Assembly: GCA_000769715.1 (NCBI GenBank)
Contig: JROS01000010.1
Location: 1-45,908, forward strand
Origin: Desulfobulbus sp. Tol-SR
GTDB lineage: Bacteria; Desulfobacterota; Desulfobulbia; Desulfobulbales; Desulfocapsaceae
DNA: 45,908 nt
Reading direction: 5' to 3'
Shown: positions 17,393 through 25,711 of the stretch, in pieces
How the letters are laid out: every line of letters begins with the position of its first letter
How positions within the stretch are numbered: position 1 is the stretch's first letter
Program-made: the position numbers and the translations under genes
The notes under the pieces: generated by a model
The model's database searches: none
Told to the model about the DNA's origin: nothing
Seen by the model: only the letters and a program-made list of their open reading frames with translations

Positions 17393-18170
17393 TGGATGTA
17401 TCCTCCTGCCGCAATTGTTTGAAAAATGGTTTGAAACCGTCGTCGCCGAACCAGAAGTGGAGCAGCCGGTCGACCCCCTGGGTCGTCAGGCTGGCCCCGG
17501 ACAGGCCGTCGATCTCGTAGGCGGCCTGGGCCCCATCCTCGGCGGCCTTCCCTTTGACGACCCTGATCCCGACCTCGCCCGAATCGGCATAGATCCGTTT
17601 CCCCTGCCACAGCCGCTGCCAGTGGCTGTTTTCGACCTCGCCGCCGAGCCCCGGCGTCTCGCCGTGCTCGTAAAAGGCCACCCCGCGGATGCGGTTGAGA
17701 TCGGCATCGACCGCCACGTAGGCGAACATCGTCGACCACAGGCCCTTGCCGCGGACCGGCAGGATGTACTGTTGCACCGTTTCGCCTTGCTTCACCAGAT
17801 AGACGAGGGAATATTTTTCCAGGCGGCGGAGGCGGGCCAGATCTGCGGCGGCATCGAGGCTGCGGCCCAGCTCGGTGCTGAGCGCGGCCTTGAGCTGATT
17901 GTAGGACTCGGGGGCAAGCCGGTCCTCCGGGACATAGCGGCCGGTCGCCAGTTCGACGATGCGGGTCTCGATGCCGGCGAAGAGGCGATCGATCGGCTGG
18001 TCCTCCCGGTACAGGCCGGCGGCCGAAAGGATGTTCTTTTTGCGGTCGAGCTGGCGGTTGGCCTCCTGCAGCGGCTGGAGCCCGACCACCGCCCCGGCGA
18101 CCAGGGCCGAACAGACGAAGGCCAGGACCAGCACCGAGTAGAAGGGTTTGAGCGGGGATGCATCAGCCAT
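17385..18170 (-). CDS. nqrC: Na+-translocating NADH:quinone reductase subunit C (FMN-binding)
   Basis: Membrane-anchored periplasmic flavin subunit of 261 residues. One helix near residues 7-31 ([19 protein letters not shown]) is followed by the FMN_bind domain, which contains [15 protein letters not shown] and [11 protein letters not shown]. The flavinylation motif reads [12 protein letters not shown], so the residue that carries covalent FMN in Vibrio (threonine of SGAT) is serine here, S227. NqrB in the same operon keeps SGAT. ATG 18170 is chosen because AGGAGGAG lies at the right distance and because it overlaps the nqrB stop by eight bases, just as nqrD overlaps nqrC; an upstream ATG at 18194 is in frame but has no such support. 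The ApbE flavin transferase is not in the window. Confidence 0.93.
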   Translation of the reverse strand: MADASPLKPFYSVLVLAFVCSALVAGAVVGLQPLQEANRQLDRKKNILSAAGLYREDQPIDRLFAGIETRIVELATGRYVPEDRLAPESYNQLKAALSTELGRSLDAAADLARLRRLEKYSLVYLVKQGETVQQYILPVRGKGLWSTMFAYVAVDADLNRIRGVAFYEHGETPGLGGEVENSHWQRLWQGKRIYADSGEVGIRVVKGKAAEDGAQAAYEIDGLSGASLTTQGVDRLLHFWFGDDGFKPFFKQLRQEDTSNG

Positions 18171-19371
18171 GGCGCAGTCTCCTCCTCTTGACATTGGCCT
18201 CGATCACGAAAAAATCAAGGAGGGGAGCGAAAACATTGCCCAGCAGAATCGCCAGCATCACCCCTTCCGGGAAGGCCGGGTTGGCCACCCGGATCAGGAT
18301 CGCCAGGGCCCCGATCAGCAGGCCGTAGAGCCATTGGCCGGTGGCGGTGTGGGCCGAGGACACCGGGTCGGTGGCCATGAAAACCAGGCCGAAGGCGAAG
18401 CCGCCGAGGACGAGATGCCAGTGCGGCGGGATCTCCCGCAGCGGGTTGATGCCGTCGGCGGTCAGCCAGAACCAGACGGCGCAGGCCAGGGCCCCGAGGG
18501 TCATCGCCGCCATCACCCGCCAGGAGGCGATGCCGGTGGCCAGCAGGACCGCGGCACCGAGCAGGCAGGCCAGGGTCGAGGTCTCGCCCATCGACCCGGG
18601 GATGGTGCCGAGAAAGGCCTGGGACCAGCTCCAGTCGAGCGACTGCATGACCTGGCCCGGCTGGGCGGCGGCCAGCCGGGCCAGCGGCGTGGCGCCGCTG
18701 ACGCCGTCGACGGTCGACCATACCAGGTCGCCGGTGATCTGGGCCGGGTAGGCGAAAAAGAGAAAGGCCCGGGAGGCCAGGGCCGGGTTCATGAAATTGC
18801 GGCCGACCCCGCCGAACACCTCCTTGGCGAAGATTACGCCGAAGCTGATGCCGAGCGCCACCTGCCACAGGGGGATGGTCGGCGGCAGGGTGAGGGCGAA
18901 GAGCAGGCCGGTGACGAGGAAGGCCTCGGAAAACTCATGGCCGCGGACCAGGGTGAAGACGGCCTCCCAGAAGCTGCCGACGACCATCGTGACGATGTAG
19001 ATCGGCAGGAAGTACAGGGCGCCGTGGACCAGGTTCGACAGGTGGCTGGCCGGATCGCAGCCGATCAGGGCCATGACCGGGCCGCGCCAGCCCTCGGGGC
19101 CGGGCAGACCGAGGGTGGCGAGGGCGGTATTGGCCAGATGGCCGGTATTCCACAGGGCCATCACGACACAGGGGCTGAGGGCGATCAGGACCGTGCTCAT
19201 GATCCGCTTGAGGTCGAGACCGTCCCGGACATGCGGCGCCCCGGCCGTCCGGGTGTTGCTGCCGAAGAGGAAGGTGTCGACGGCCTCGTAGAGCGAGTAC
19301 CAGCGTTCGAAACGGCCGCCCTGTTCAAAATGGCGGCCGAGCTCTTCCATGAAGGTGCTGAATTTTTTCAT
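18163..19371 (-). CDS. nqrB: Na+-translocating NADH:quinone reductase subunit B
   Basis: Largest membrane subunit, 402 residues and about ten helices. It forms the Na+ channel and carries covalent FMN and riboflavin. The flavinylation site is T228 in VDGVSGATPLARL, intact. Other family signatures are RDGLDLKRIMSTVLIAL, GGVGRNFMNPALASRAFLFFAYP, GSMGETSTLACLLGA and FMATDPVSSAHT. The gene starts 39 bases after the nqrA stop. Na+-NQR couples NADH oxidation and quinone reduction to sodium export. Confidence 0.95.
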   Translation of the reverse strand: MKKFSTFMEELGRHFEQGGRFERWYSLYEAVDTFLFGSNTRTAGAPHVRDGLDLKRIMSTVLIALSPCVVMALWNTGHLANTALATLGLPGPEGWRGPVMALIGCDPASHLSNLVHGALYFLPIYIVTMVVGSFWEAVFTLVRGHEFSEAFLVTGLLFALTLPPTIPLWQVALGISFGVIFAKEVFGGVGRNFMNPALASRAFLFFAYPAQITGDLVWSTVDGVSGATPLARLAAAQPGQVMQSLDWSWSQAFLGTIPGSMGETSTLACLLGAAVLLATGIASWRVMAAMTLGALACAVWFWLTADGINPLREIPPHWHLVLGGFAFGLVFMATDPVSSAHTATGQWLYGLLIGALAILIRVANPAFPEGVMLAILLGNVFAPLLDFFVIEANVKRRRLRHG

Positions 19372-19410
19372 ATGTGGTCCAGCGGGTGATAGTCGCTCGA
19401 TTGCCGGGAA

Positions 19411-20757
19411 TCAGCCCCCGCTCTCGATGGTTGTCAGCAATTGCCGCAGCAGCGGCCCGAAATCGTTCTTGCCGGGGCAGACGAAGCTGCAGAGGGCCAG
19501 ATCCTCCTCGATCAGTTCGAGACAGCCGAGTTCCTGGGCCTTTTCGCTGTCCTGGACGGCGATGCTCTTGAGCAGCGAGGTGGCGATGATATCGAGCGGC
19601 ATGACCTGTTCGTAGCTGCCGATCGGAAAGATCGCCCGTTGGCCGCCCCAGGTGGCGGTGATCATGGGAAACGATCTCCGGCCCAGGAAGGCGGAGAGGA
19701 AGGCCGGCTTGATCGAAAAACGGTCGCGGCCGGGCATCAGCCAGTTGAACAGGCTGCGGCCGCTGTCCTCCCGCACCGCCGAGACCTGGTTGTGGTAGCG
19801 GCCGAGGAAATCGGTGGGGGTGATCATCGCCCGCCCGCTTAAAACCGACCCCGAGATCAGGCGGCAGGGGGCATCGCTGGTCTCGCCCCGGCAGAGTTCG
19901 GTGACCGAGGCGCCGATCCGGGTGGTGACGAGACCGGGATTGCCGATCGCCGGGCCGGCGACGGCGATGACCCGCTCGGTCTGGAGGCGACCGGTCCGGA
20001 ACAGGTGGCCGATGGCGATGACATCCTGGTAGCCGATCTGCCACACGGTCTTCCTCTCGTGCACCGGATCGATGAAATGGATGTGGGTGGAGGCCAGGCC
20101 GGCCGGGTGGGGCCCGGAAAAGAGCCACAGGTGAAGGTCGTCGATATCGTCGATCCCGTCGAGCGCCATCGCGCTGCAGAGATGGATCGGGCAGGCGACC
20201 AGGCGGCGCAGGACCTGCAGGCCGCGCCGGAAATCAGCGGCGGCCCGGCCGATGATCACCAGCGGGTCGGCCGCCAGCGGTTCGGTGTCGATGGCGGTGA
20301 CGAACAGCGACGCCGGGGCGGCGGCAACGGCCGGGATCCGGCCGAAGGGGCGGGTCCGCAGGCTGGTCCAGAGGCCGGAGGCGATCAGGGCCGCGCGCAC
20401 GTCCGCCGCTGCCAGGGTCTGTGGATCGTCCCCCGGATGGTCGATGAAGACGATGTCCTCCTCCCCGTCAACGGCGATCACCAGCGACAGAAAGCGCCGC
20501 TTGGCGCCGCGGTTGATCTCGACGACGGTGCCGCAGCCGGGCGAGGTGTAGACGACATCGGGATTGTTCTTGTCGGCGAACAGCACCTGGCCGACCTTGA
20601 CCCGATCGCCCTCGCCGACGGCCAGGGTCGGTCGGACGCCGATGCTGTCGTCCCCGAGCAGGGCGACGCGGCCGACATCCCGTCCCGGCCTGACTTCCTG
20701 CACCGGTCCCCCGGATATCGGGATATCCAACCCCTTCTGGATGCGGATATGATTCAT
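19411..20757 (-). CDS. nqrA: Na+-translocating NADH:quinone reductase subunit A
   Basis: First gene of the nqr operon, 448 residues; a soluble cytoplasmic subunit associated with the quinone site. It begins MNHIRIQKGLDIPISGGP and has VGEGDRVKVGQVLFADK, YTSPGCGTVVEINRGAKRR and FSIKPAFLSAF, the normal NqrA landmarks. Near the C-terminus, LELIEEDLALCSFVCPGKNDFGPLLR matches the family tail. ATG 20757 has AGGAA upstream. Order A-B-C-D-E-F-M on one strand from a single good promoter indicates one transcript of about 6 kb. Confidence 0.95.
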   Translation of the reverse strand: MNHIRIQKGLDIPISGGPVQEVRPGRDVGRVALLGDDSIGVRPTLAVGEGDRVKVGQVLFADKNNPDVVYTSPGCGTVVEINRGAKRRFLSLVIAVDGEEDIVFIDHPGDDPQTLAAADVRAALIASGLWTSLRTRPFGRIPAVAAAPASLFVTAIDTEPLAADPLVIIGRAAADFRRGLQVLRRLVACPIHLCSAMALDGIDDIDDLHLWLFSGPHPAGLASTHIHFIDPVHERKTVWQIGYQDVIAIGHLFRTGRLQTERVIAVAGPAIGNPGLVTTRIGASVTELCRGETSDAPCRLISGSVLSGRAMITPTDFLGRYHNQVSAVREDSGRSLFNWLMPGRDRFSIKPAFLSAFLGRRSFPMITATWGGQRAIFPIGSYEQVMPLDIIATSLLKSIAVQDSEKAQELGCLELIEEDLALCSFVCPGKNDFGPLLRQLLTTIESGG

Positions 20758-20883
20758 ATGCGGCTGTATTCCTGTCGGTTATCCCGCACTTCGAAAAAAC
20801 GGCGAGGTGCAGTTATTCCTGAAAGCCTGCTTGAGAATAGGGTGGTAAATCGTATATCATAGTTTTCACATCAGATTGCTGCT

Positions 20884-20912
20884 ATTATATTCATGAATAC
20901 CGCTCAGGGCAA
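20884..20912 (-). promoter_or_regulatory. Promoter of the nqr operon
   Basis: On the minus strand, -35 TTGCCC (20907-20912), a 17-base spacer and a perfect -10 TATAAT (20884-20889). The predicted start is near 20877, leaving about 120 bases of leader before nqrA. This AT-rich patch is also where a plus-strand promoter for the divergent HerA-like gene would have to lie. Confidence 0.6.
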
Positions 20913-20939
20913 ATGGAATGAAGACCCGGCTTGTCCGAT

Positions 20940-20976
20940 GCATCCTGGATGAGGGTCCTGTCCTCATCCAGGATGC
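20940..20976. repeat. 15-bp perfect inverted repeat upstream of the HerA-like gene
   Basis: GCATCCTGGATGAGG (20940-20954) pairs perfectly with CCTCATCCAGGATGC (20962-20976) around a 7-base centre. It lies 33 bases before the GTG start and would form a stable hairpin in the leader. No T run follows, so it is unlikely to be a simple terminator; an operator or leader structure is possible. Confidence 0.7.
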
Positions 20977-21009
20977 CCGTCGACCGGCCGGATACAAAGG
21001 AGAAACGCC

Positions 21010-23448
21010 GTGGATTCCCAGCTCTACGAAAAACTTGGACTGTTCTATCTCGGGCGTCAGCTCGATGTCGCCGGCCAGGCCCCCGCCCAGTTGCCGCTGC
21101 TGTTCAAGAGCAAGGATTTCACCACCCATGCCGCGATCATCGGCATGACCGGCAGCGGCAAGACCGGCCTCGGCATCGGTCTGATCGAGGAGGCGATCAT
21201 CGACAACATCCCCTCGATCATCATCGACCCCAAGGGAGACATGGGCAATCTCCTCCTGGCCTTCCCGGAACTGCGGCCGGAGGATTTCCTGCCCTGGATC
21301 GACCCCGCCGACGCGGCGCGCAAGGAGATGACCGTCGAGGCCTATGCCGACAAGACCGCCAGGGAATGGCAGGAGGGACTGCAGGGCTGGGGCCAGGGCC
21401 GGGAGCGGATCAGCGGCATGCTGGCGGCGACGACGATGACCATCTACACCCCGGGCAGCGGCAACGGCATGCCGGTGTCGGTGCTCAGCAGTTTCCAGGC
21501 CCCGGCCGCCGAGGTGGTGAACGACACCGATACCTTCAACGGTCTGGTCAATTCGACCACCACCAGCCTGCTCGCCCTGATCGGGGTGGCGGGCGATCCG
21601 CTGCAGAGCCGGGAGCATATCCTCGTCAGCTCGATCCTCATCCATTTCTGGCGTCTGGGGGAAGACCTGACCCTCGAGGGCCTGATCGGCAACATCGTCA
21701 ACCCCCCCTTCGCCAAGGTCGGGGTCTTCCCCCTCGACACCTTCTATCCCCAGACCCAGCGGATGACCCTGGCGATGAACCTCAACGGGCTGCTCGCCAG
21801 CCCGACCTTCGCCGCCTGGCTCCAGGGGGCGCCGCTCGACATCCAGAGGATCCTCTACGGCGACGACGGCCGGCCGCGGACGGCGATTTTTTCGATCTCC
21901 CACCTCAGCGACAGCGAGCGGATGTTCTTCGTCACCACCCTGCTGAACCAGATCATCGGCTGGATGCGGCGGCAGTCGGGCACCTCGTCGCTCAAGGCCC
22001 TGCTCTACATGGACGAGATCTTCGGCTACTTCCCGCCGACCGCCAACCCGCCGTCGAAGCGGCCGATGCTGCTGCTGCTCAAGCAGGCCCGGGCCTTCGG
22101 TCTCGGGGTGGTGCTGTCGACTCAGAATCCGGTCGACCTCGACTACAAGGGGTTGGCCAACATCGGTACCTGGTTTGTCGGCCGGCTGCAGACCAGCCAG
22201 GACCAGGAACGGGTGCTCGACGGGATCGTCGGTGCGAGCGAGGGCAAGCTGGACCGGCAGCAGGTCAAGGGAATGCTGTCGGCGATGAAGGGCCGGCAGT
22301 TCGTCCTGACCTCGGCGCACCTCGACACCCCGCTTCTCTTCGAAACGCGCTGGGTCCTCAGCTACCTCCGTGGTCCGCTGTCGGCGGCCGACATCAAGCG
22401 GCTGACGCAGGACCGGCCGGTTGGCGCCGGCGAGGGCGCAGCCGCGGCAATCCCGGCGGTGATGGCGGCTCCGGGACCTGTACCGGGTCCGGCGGTCCCG
22501 CCCACCGGCCTGAGCGATCATCCGCCGCTGGTGGCGCAGGGGATCGAACAGCTGTATCTGCTCCACAACATGGCGACCGAGCAACCGGTCTTCGAACCGT
22601 GGCTGGCGGCCGCCGCCTCGATCCGCTTCTACAACGGCGCGCGGAACATCGATATCGTCGAAGAAAAGATCGTTCGTCTCTACCTCGACGAGACCTTCTC
22701 GACCCCGGACTGGGCCGCAGCCGAGGACTGTCCCTGCCCACTCGGCCAGTGCGCCGGGCAGGCGCCGACCAACAGCTGCTACTACACCCTGCCGGAGGCC
22801 CTGGTCCGGCTCAAGGATCTGGGCGACCTGGCTCGATCCTTCACCGACCATCTCTACCACAACAGCAGGCTGGAGTTGTTCCGGGTGGCGGCACTGAAAC
22901 TGGAGTCGCAGCCGGGCGAGCACCTGGGCGATTTCAAGGTCCGGCTGGCCGATCTCCTGCGGGAACGCAAGGATGCCGAGGTTGAGAAACTGCGCCAGAG
23001 CTATGGGACGCGGCAGCAACGGCTCGAGGACAGGATCGGCGCGGCCATGGATCGGGTCGAGAGGGAAAAGGCCGATGTCGCCGCCAAGACCGCCGACACC
23101 GTCATCTCCTTTGGGGCGGCGGTGCTCGGGGCCTTTCTCGGGCGCAAGGCCATGTCGGCAACAACGGTGTCGAAGGCGGCGACCGGGATGCGCAGCGCCG
23201 GACGGGTGGCCAGGGAGAAGGGCGACGTGCAGCGGGCCGAGGTCGAGGTACAGGCATTGCAGCAGGAACTCAACGGTCTGGCCGCCGAACTTGAGGCGAA
23301 GGCCCTGGCCCTGGCCGATGCGTTCAACCCGGAGAGCTATGCGATCGAGACCTTCGCCGTCAAGCCGCGGCGCAGCGACGTCTTCAACGTCCGCCTGGCG
23401 CTGCTGTGGGAAATGGTGCCGGACCGGGGCATGCCGGCGGAGTCATGA
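21010..23448 (+). CDS. HerA/DUF87-like hexameric-type ATPase with C-terminal coiled coil
   Basis: An 812-residue P-loop ATPase. Walker A is GMTGSGKTG at 45-53, followed by SIIIDPKGDMGNLL, typical of HerA/FtsK-clan proteins. Walker B is ALLYMDEIFGYF with D335-E336, and the region LLLLKQARAFGLGVVLSTQNPVDLDYKGLANIGTWFVGRL has the HerA-type sensor segment and likely arginine finger. A Pro/Ala-rich linker lies near 475-500 and a small Cys cluster (EDCPCPLGQC) near 573. The tail (about 640-785) is long helices interrupted by a Gly/Ala-rich segment near 698-712 (SFGAAVLGAFLGRK). The start is GTG 21010 after AAAGGAG. Proteins of this kind are annotated only as ATP-binding or DUF87 and their job is unknown. 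No NurA nuclease or defence gene is adjacent. The bare role, NTP-driven DNA handling, is inferred from the fold. Confidence 0.82.
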   Translation: MDSQLYEKLGLFYLGRQLDVAGQAPAQLPLLFKSKDFTTHAAIIGMTGSGKTGLGIGLIEEAIIDNIPSIIIDPKGDMGNLLLAFPELRPEDFLPWIDPADAARKEMTVEAYADKTAREWQEGLQGWGQGRERISGMLAATTMTIYTPGSGNGMPVSVLSSFQAPAAEVVNDTDTFNGLVNSTTTSLLALIGVAGDPLQSREHILVSSILIHFWRLGEDLTLEGLIGNIVNPPFAKVGVFPLDTFYPQTQRMTLAMNLNGLLASPTFAAWLQGAPLDIQRILYGDDGRPRTAIFSISHLSDSERMFFVTTLLNQIIGWMRRQSGTSSLKALLYMDEIFGYFPPTANPPSKRPMLLLLKQARAFGLGVVLSTQNPVDLDYKGLANIGTWFVGRLQTSQDQERVLDGIVGASEGKLDRQQVKGMLSAMKGRQFVLTSAHLDTPLLFETRWVLSYLRGPLSAADIKRLTQDRPVGAGEGAAAAIPAVMAAPGPVPGPAVPPTGLSDHPPLVAQGIEQLYLLHNMATEQPVFEPWLAAAASIRFYNGARNIDIVEEKIVRLYLDETFSTPDWAAAEDCPCPLGQCAGQAPTNSCYYTLPEALVRLKDLGDLARSFTDHLYHNSRLELFRVAALKLESQPGEHLGDFKVRLADLLRERKDAEVEKLRQSYGTRQQRLEDRIGAAMDRVEREKADVAAKTADTVISFGAAVLGAFLGRKAMSATTVSKAATGMRSAGRVAREKGDVQRAEVEVQALQQELNGLAAELEAKALALADAFNPESYAIETFAVKPRRSDVFNVRLALLWEMVPDRGMPAES

Positions 23449-23498
23449 ATTTTGGGCCCGCCAGCGGGGGACAGGTCGAGGCGACCACCTCTCCCTTT

Positions 23499-23608
23499 CA
23501 TCACGACCTTGCTCCGCTGTCATCACGACCTTGCTCCGCTGTCATCACGACCTTGCTCCGCTGTTATCTCGACCTTGCTCCGCTGTTATCACGACCTTGC
23601 TCCGCTGT
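23499..23608. repeat. Five tandem copies of a 22-bp unit
   Basis: Units start at 23499, 23521, 23543, 23565 and 23587. Each begins CAT or TAT, then C(A/T)CGACCTTGC, and ends TCCGCTGT. The first three are identical; the last two differ at one or two positions. No spacers separate them, so this is not a CRISPR. A sixth partial unit (CATCTCGACC) at 23609 runs directly into the palindromic element that follows. The array sits in the noncoding 23449-23796 interval after the HerA-like gene. Confidence 0.9.
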
Positions 23609-23689
23609 CATCTCGACCGAAGGGAGAGATCTCTGCAGGATCTGATCTCTGCGGGAAAACGAGATTTCTCGCTGGCGCTCGAAATGACA
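23606..23689. repeat. Palindromic interspersed-type repeat element
   Basis: The left end TGTCATCTCGA (23606-23616) is complementary, with one mismatch, to the right end TCGAAATGACA (23679-23689). Inner arms GAGAGATCTC and GAGATTTCTC also pair. The whole can fold as one long imperfect hairpin. This looks like the REP/MITE-type elements with TGTCATTTCGA ends and GAGAAATCT arms seen dispersed in many environmental bacterial genomes (recalled pattern, not searched). It is noncoding and carries no transposase. Confidence 0.65.
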
Positions 23690-23796
23690 GGGGATAAAAA
23701 GTCGTAATTGAAAGGGCAGGCAGACTTTCATCATGTGAAACGCTCAACGGTCAATGAAATCGATCATCATGATCGCTACCACAACCAGGAGGCACT

Positions 23797-24129
23797 ATGT
23801 CCGAGAAGGGAAAACCGTCGTTCTACAAGAAGATGAACAAGCAGTATCCGGAAATTTTCACCGCCGCCGAAAACCTCGGCACCACCATCCGGTCCGCCGG
23901 TCCGCTCGATGAGAAGACCTCGCACCTGATCCAGCTGGCGGCGGCCGCCGCCGGTCATTCGGAGGGCTCGGTATGCTCCCATACCCGCCGGGCCCTGCAG
24001 GTGGGGGCCACCCCGGAGGAGATCTCCCATACCCTGCTGCTGCTGATCTCGACCATCGGTTTCCCGCAGGTCATGGCGGCGATGTCCTGGGCGCAGCAGG
24101 TCATGGAAAAGGCGGCCAAGGGCAAATAA
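23797..24129 (+). CDS. Carboxymuconolactone decarboxylase (AhpD-like) family protein
   Basis: A small all-helical protein of 110 residues with an AhpD/CMD core, residues about 35-105: DEKTSHLIQLAAAAAGHSEGSVCSHTRRALQVGATPEEI. The usual CxxCxxxH redox motif is reduced to a single cysteine in SVCSHTRRA, so a two-cysteine peroxidase-reductant reaction is not supported; decarboxylase or binding roles remain open. ATG 23797 has a strong AGGAGG. It stands alone on the plus strand after the repeat cluster. Confidence 0.82.
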   Translation: MSEKGKPSFYKKMNKQYPEIFTAAENLGTTIRSAGPLDEKTSHLIQLAAAAAGHSEGSVCSHTRRALQVGATPEEISHTLLLLISTIGFPQVMAAMSWAQQVMEKAAKGK

Positions 24130-24155
24130 CCTCCGGGAGATCGGTCCCGGCGGGA

Positions 24156-24806
24156 TCAGCGGATGATCAGGTCGTGCAGTTCGTTGGGGTCGTCGGTGGT
24201 GATTGGAAAATGTTCCTGGAGGATTGCCCCGACTCGGCCGATCGCCTCGCCGATCGCCTCGCCCTGGCGATTCTGCTTGATTCCGGCGGTGATGTGGTCG
24301 ACGATCTCCTGCCACTGGTCCTGTCCGATCCGGCTGTTGATGCCGCTGTCGGCAAGGACCCAGACGCGGTGCTCGAGGACCGAGATAAAGATCAGGATGC
24401 CGTTTTCCTGTCTGGTCCGGTACAGTTTCTCGTCGAAGAAGGCGGTCACGGCCGCTTCCCGCACCTCTTCGTCGACCTGGTCGGCACTGAGGAACCATCG
24501 CTTCAGCGCCGGCGTGCGTTTGACCAGGACATGGGCCGGCAGGGCGAGGAGGCAGAACAGAGCGAGGAAGATCCACATCTCGTGGTGGCCGAGCCAGAGC
24601 GGGGCGGCGATGAAGGGGGTGAGGATCAGGGCCGGCGGCAGGGCGATGACCGCCGCCCCGACGATCGCCGCCAGCGGGTAGTCATGGCTGGCCGAGACCA
24701 CCATCGGCACGATCTCGCCCGAGGTCAGCGACTCGGCCTGCCGGGTGGCCTCGCCGATCCGCTGCCGTTCGGCCTCCGTCAGAAACCGCTGTGCCAGAGT
24801 CACCAT
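24156..24806 (-). CDS. TPM-domain membrane protein (second of pair)
   Basis: A 216-residue protein with an N-terminal helix pair region, two hydrophobic segments (about 45-95, containing AAIVGAAVIALPPALIL and IFLALFCLLALPAHVLV) and a TPM (DUF477) domain toward the C-terminus with FDEKLYRTRQENGILIFISVLEHRVWVLADSGI. TPM domains occur in photosystem-repair and envelope proteins and often form pairs with LemA and YgcG-like proteins, as here. ATG 24806 is chosen: GGGAGG lies upstream and the previous gene's TAG ends one base before it, so translation is coupled. The biochemical role is not known. Confidence 0.82.
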   Translation of the reverse strand: MVTLAQRFLTEAERQRIGEATRQAESLTSGEIVPMVVSASHDYPLAAIVGAAVIALPPALILTPFIAAPLWLGHHEMWIFLALFCLLALPAHVLVKRTPALKRWFLSADQVDEEVREAAVTAFFDEKLYRTRQENGILIFISVLEHRVWVLADSGINSRIGQDQWQEIVDHITAGIKQNRQGEAIGEAIGRVGAILQEHFPITTDDPNELHDLIIR

Positions 24807-24807
24807 T

Positions 24808-25698
24808 CTACCATCCTCCCGAGGCACCGCCGCCGCCGAAACCACCGCCTCCGCCACTGAAGCCGCCGCCGAAGCCGCCCGAGGACCCGCCGAAGCCGCC
24901 GCCGCTCCAGGTCCCTCGGCCCGTCCGGCCTGAAGCGGCCGAACCGGCGACAGCGGCGATCAGCAGGCCGGCGACGAAGCCGATCGGGATCAGGGCGGCG
25001 AGCATCAGCCAGCGGGCACCGAAGGCGAGAAAGCCGAGGGCGGGGGCGGCGATGCCGCCAAGGGAGGCGGTCACCATCCTGTTGCGGCCGACAATCCGGC
25101 TGATGAAGAACAGTCCGACCAGAAACGGCACGAGGAGACTTTCGAAGTCGACCTGGTCGTCGCCCCGGTGCGCCGCGATCTGTTCGGCCGAGAATTCGCC
25201 CTTGACCGCCGCCATCATCACTGTCACCCCGTTGATGACCCCCTGGTCGAAGCTGCCGTTGCGGAACTGCGGGGTGATGACGTCGCGAATGATCCGCCCG
25301 GCGGCCAGATCGGTGAGCCGGCCCTCGAGACCGTAGCCGACTTCGATCCGGATCTTGCGGTCGTCCCGGGCGATGAGCAGCAGGGCGCCGTTGTCCAGGC
25401 CCTTCCTGCCGATCTTCCAGGACTCGGCGACCCGCAGCGAGAAGTCCTCGAGGCTGTCGCCGGAAAGCGAGGCCACGGTCAGGACGACAATCTGGGTCGA
25501 TTGCTCCTGTTCGAACGCGGCGAGGGACCGCTCGAGCTGGTCGACCGTGGCCGGCGCCAGCATCGCCGCGTAGTCGTTGACCCGCCCCTCGAGCGGCGGG
25601 ACCTCGAGGGCGAGGCCCGGCAGAGCCTGCAGGTGCAGGCAGACCAGCAGCACGGTCAGAAGGAGACTGCCCGGGAGCAGGCGGCGGAAGGCGGTCAT
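24808..25698 (-). CDS. TPM-domain exported membrane protein, YgcG-like
   Basis: A 296-residue protein with an N-terminal signal sequence (LLLTVLLVCLHLQALPGLALE), then a periplasmic TPM domain (about 35-180; VNDYAAMLAP, STQIVVLTVASLSGDSLEDFSLRVAESWKIGRKGLDNGALLLIARDDRKIRIEVGYGLEG). One or two membrane segments follow near 190-255, then a Gly/Ser/Phe-rich tail ending GGGASGGW. This matches the YgcG build. It lies 13 bases after lemA and one base before the second TPM gene. The glycine-rich tail is low complexity and probably disordered. Confidence 0.88.
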   Translation of the reverse strand: MTAFRRLLPGSLLLTVLLVCLHLQALPGLALEVPPLEGRVNDYAAMLAPATVDQLERSLAAFEQEQSTQIVVLTVASLSGDSLEDFSLRVAESWKIGRKGLDNGALLLIARDDRKIRIEVGYGLEGRLTDLAAGRIIRDVITPQFRNGSFDQGVINGVTVMMAAVKGEFSAEQIAAHRGDDQVDFESLLVPFLVGLFFISRIVGRNRMVTASLGGIAAPALGFLAFGARWLMLAALIPIGFVAGLLIAAVAGSAASGRTGRGTWSGGGFGGSSGGFGGGFSGGGGGFGGGGASGGW

Positions 25699-25711
25699 CA
25701 GGCGGCCGTGC

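Noticed and set aside
16587..17422. Plus-strand frames opposite nqrD/nqrE
   Set aside because: Antisense shadows of membrane subunits, with Asp/His/Gln/Arg-rich composition.
23499..23608. CRISPR array
   Set aside because: The 22-bp units are directly joined with no spacers, and no cas gene is present.
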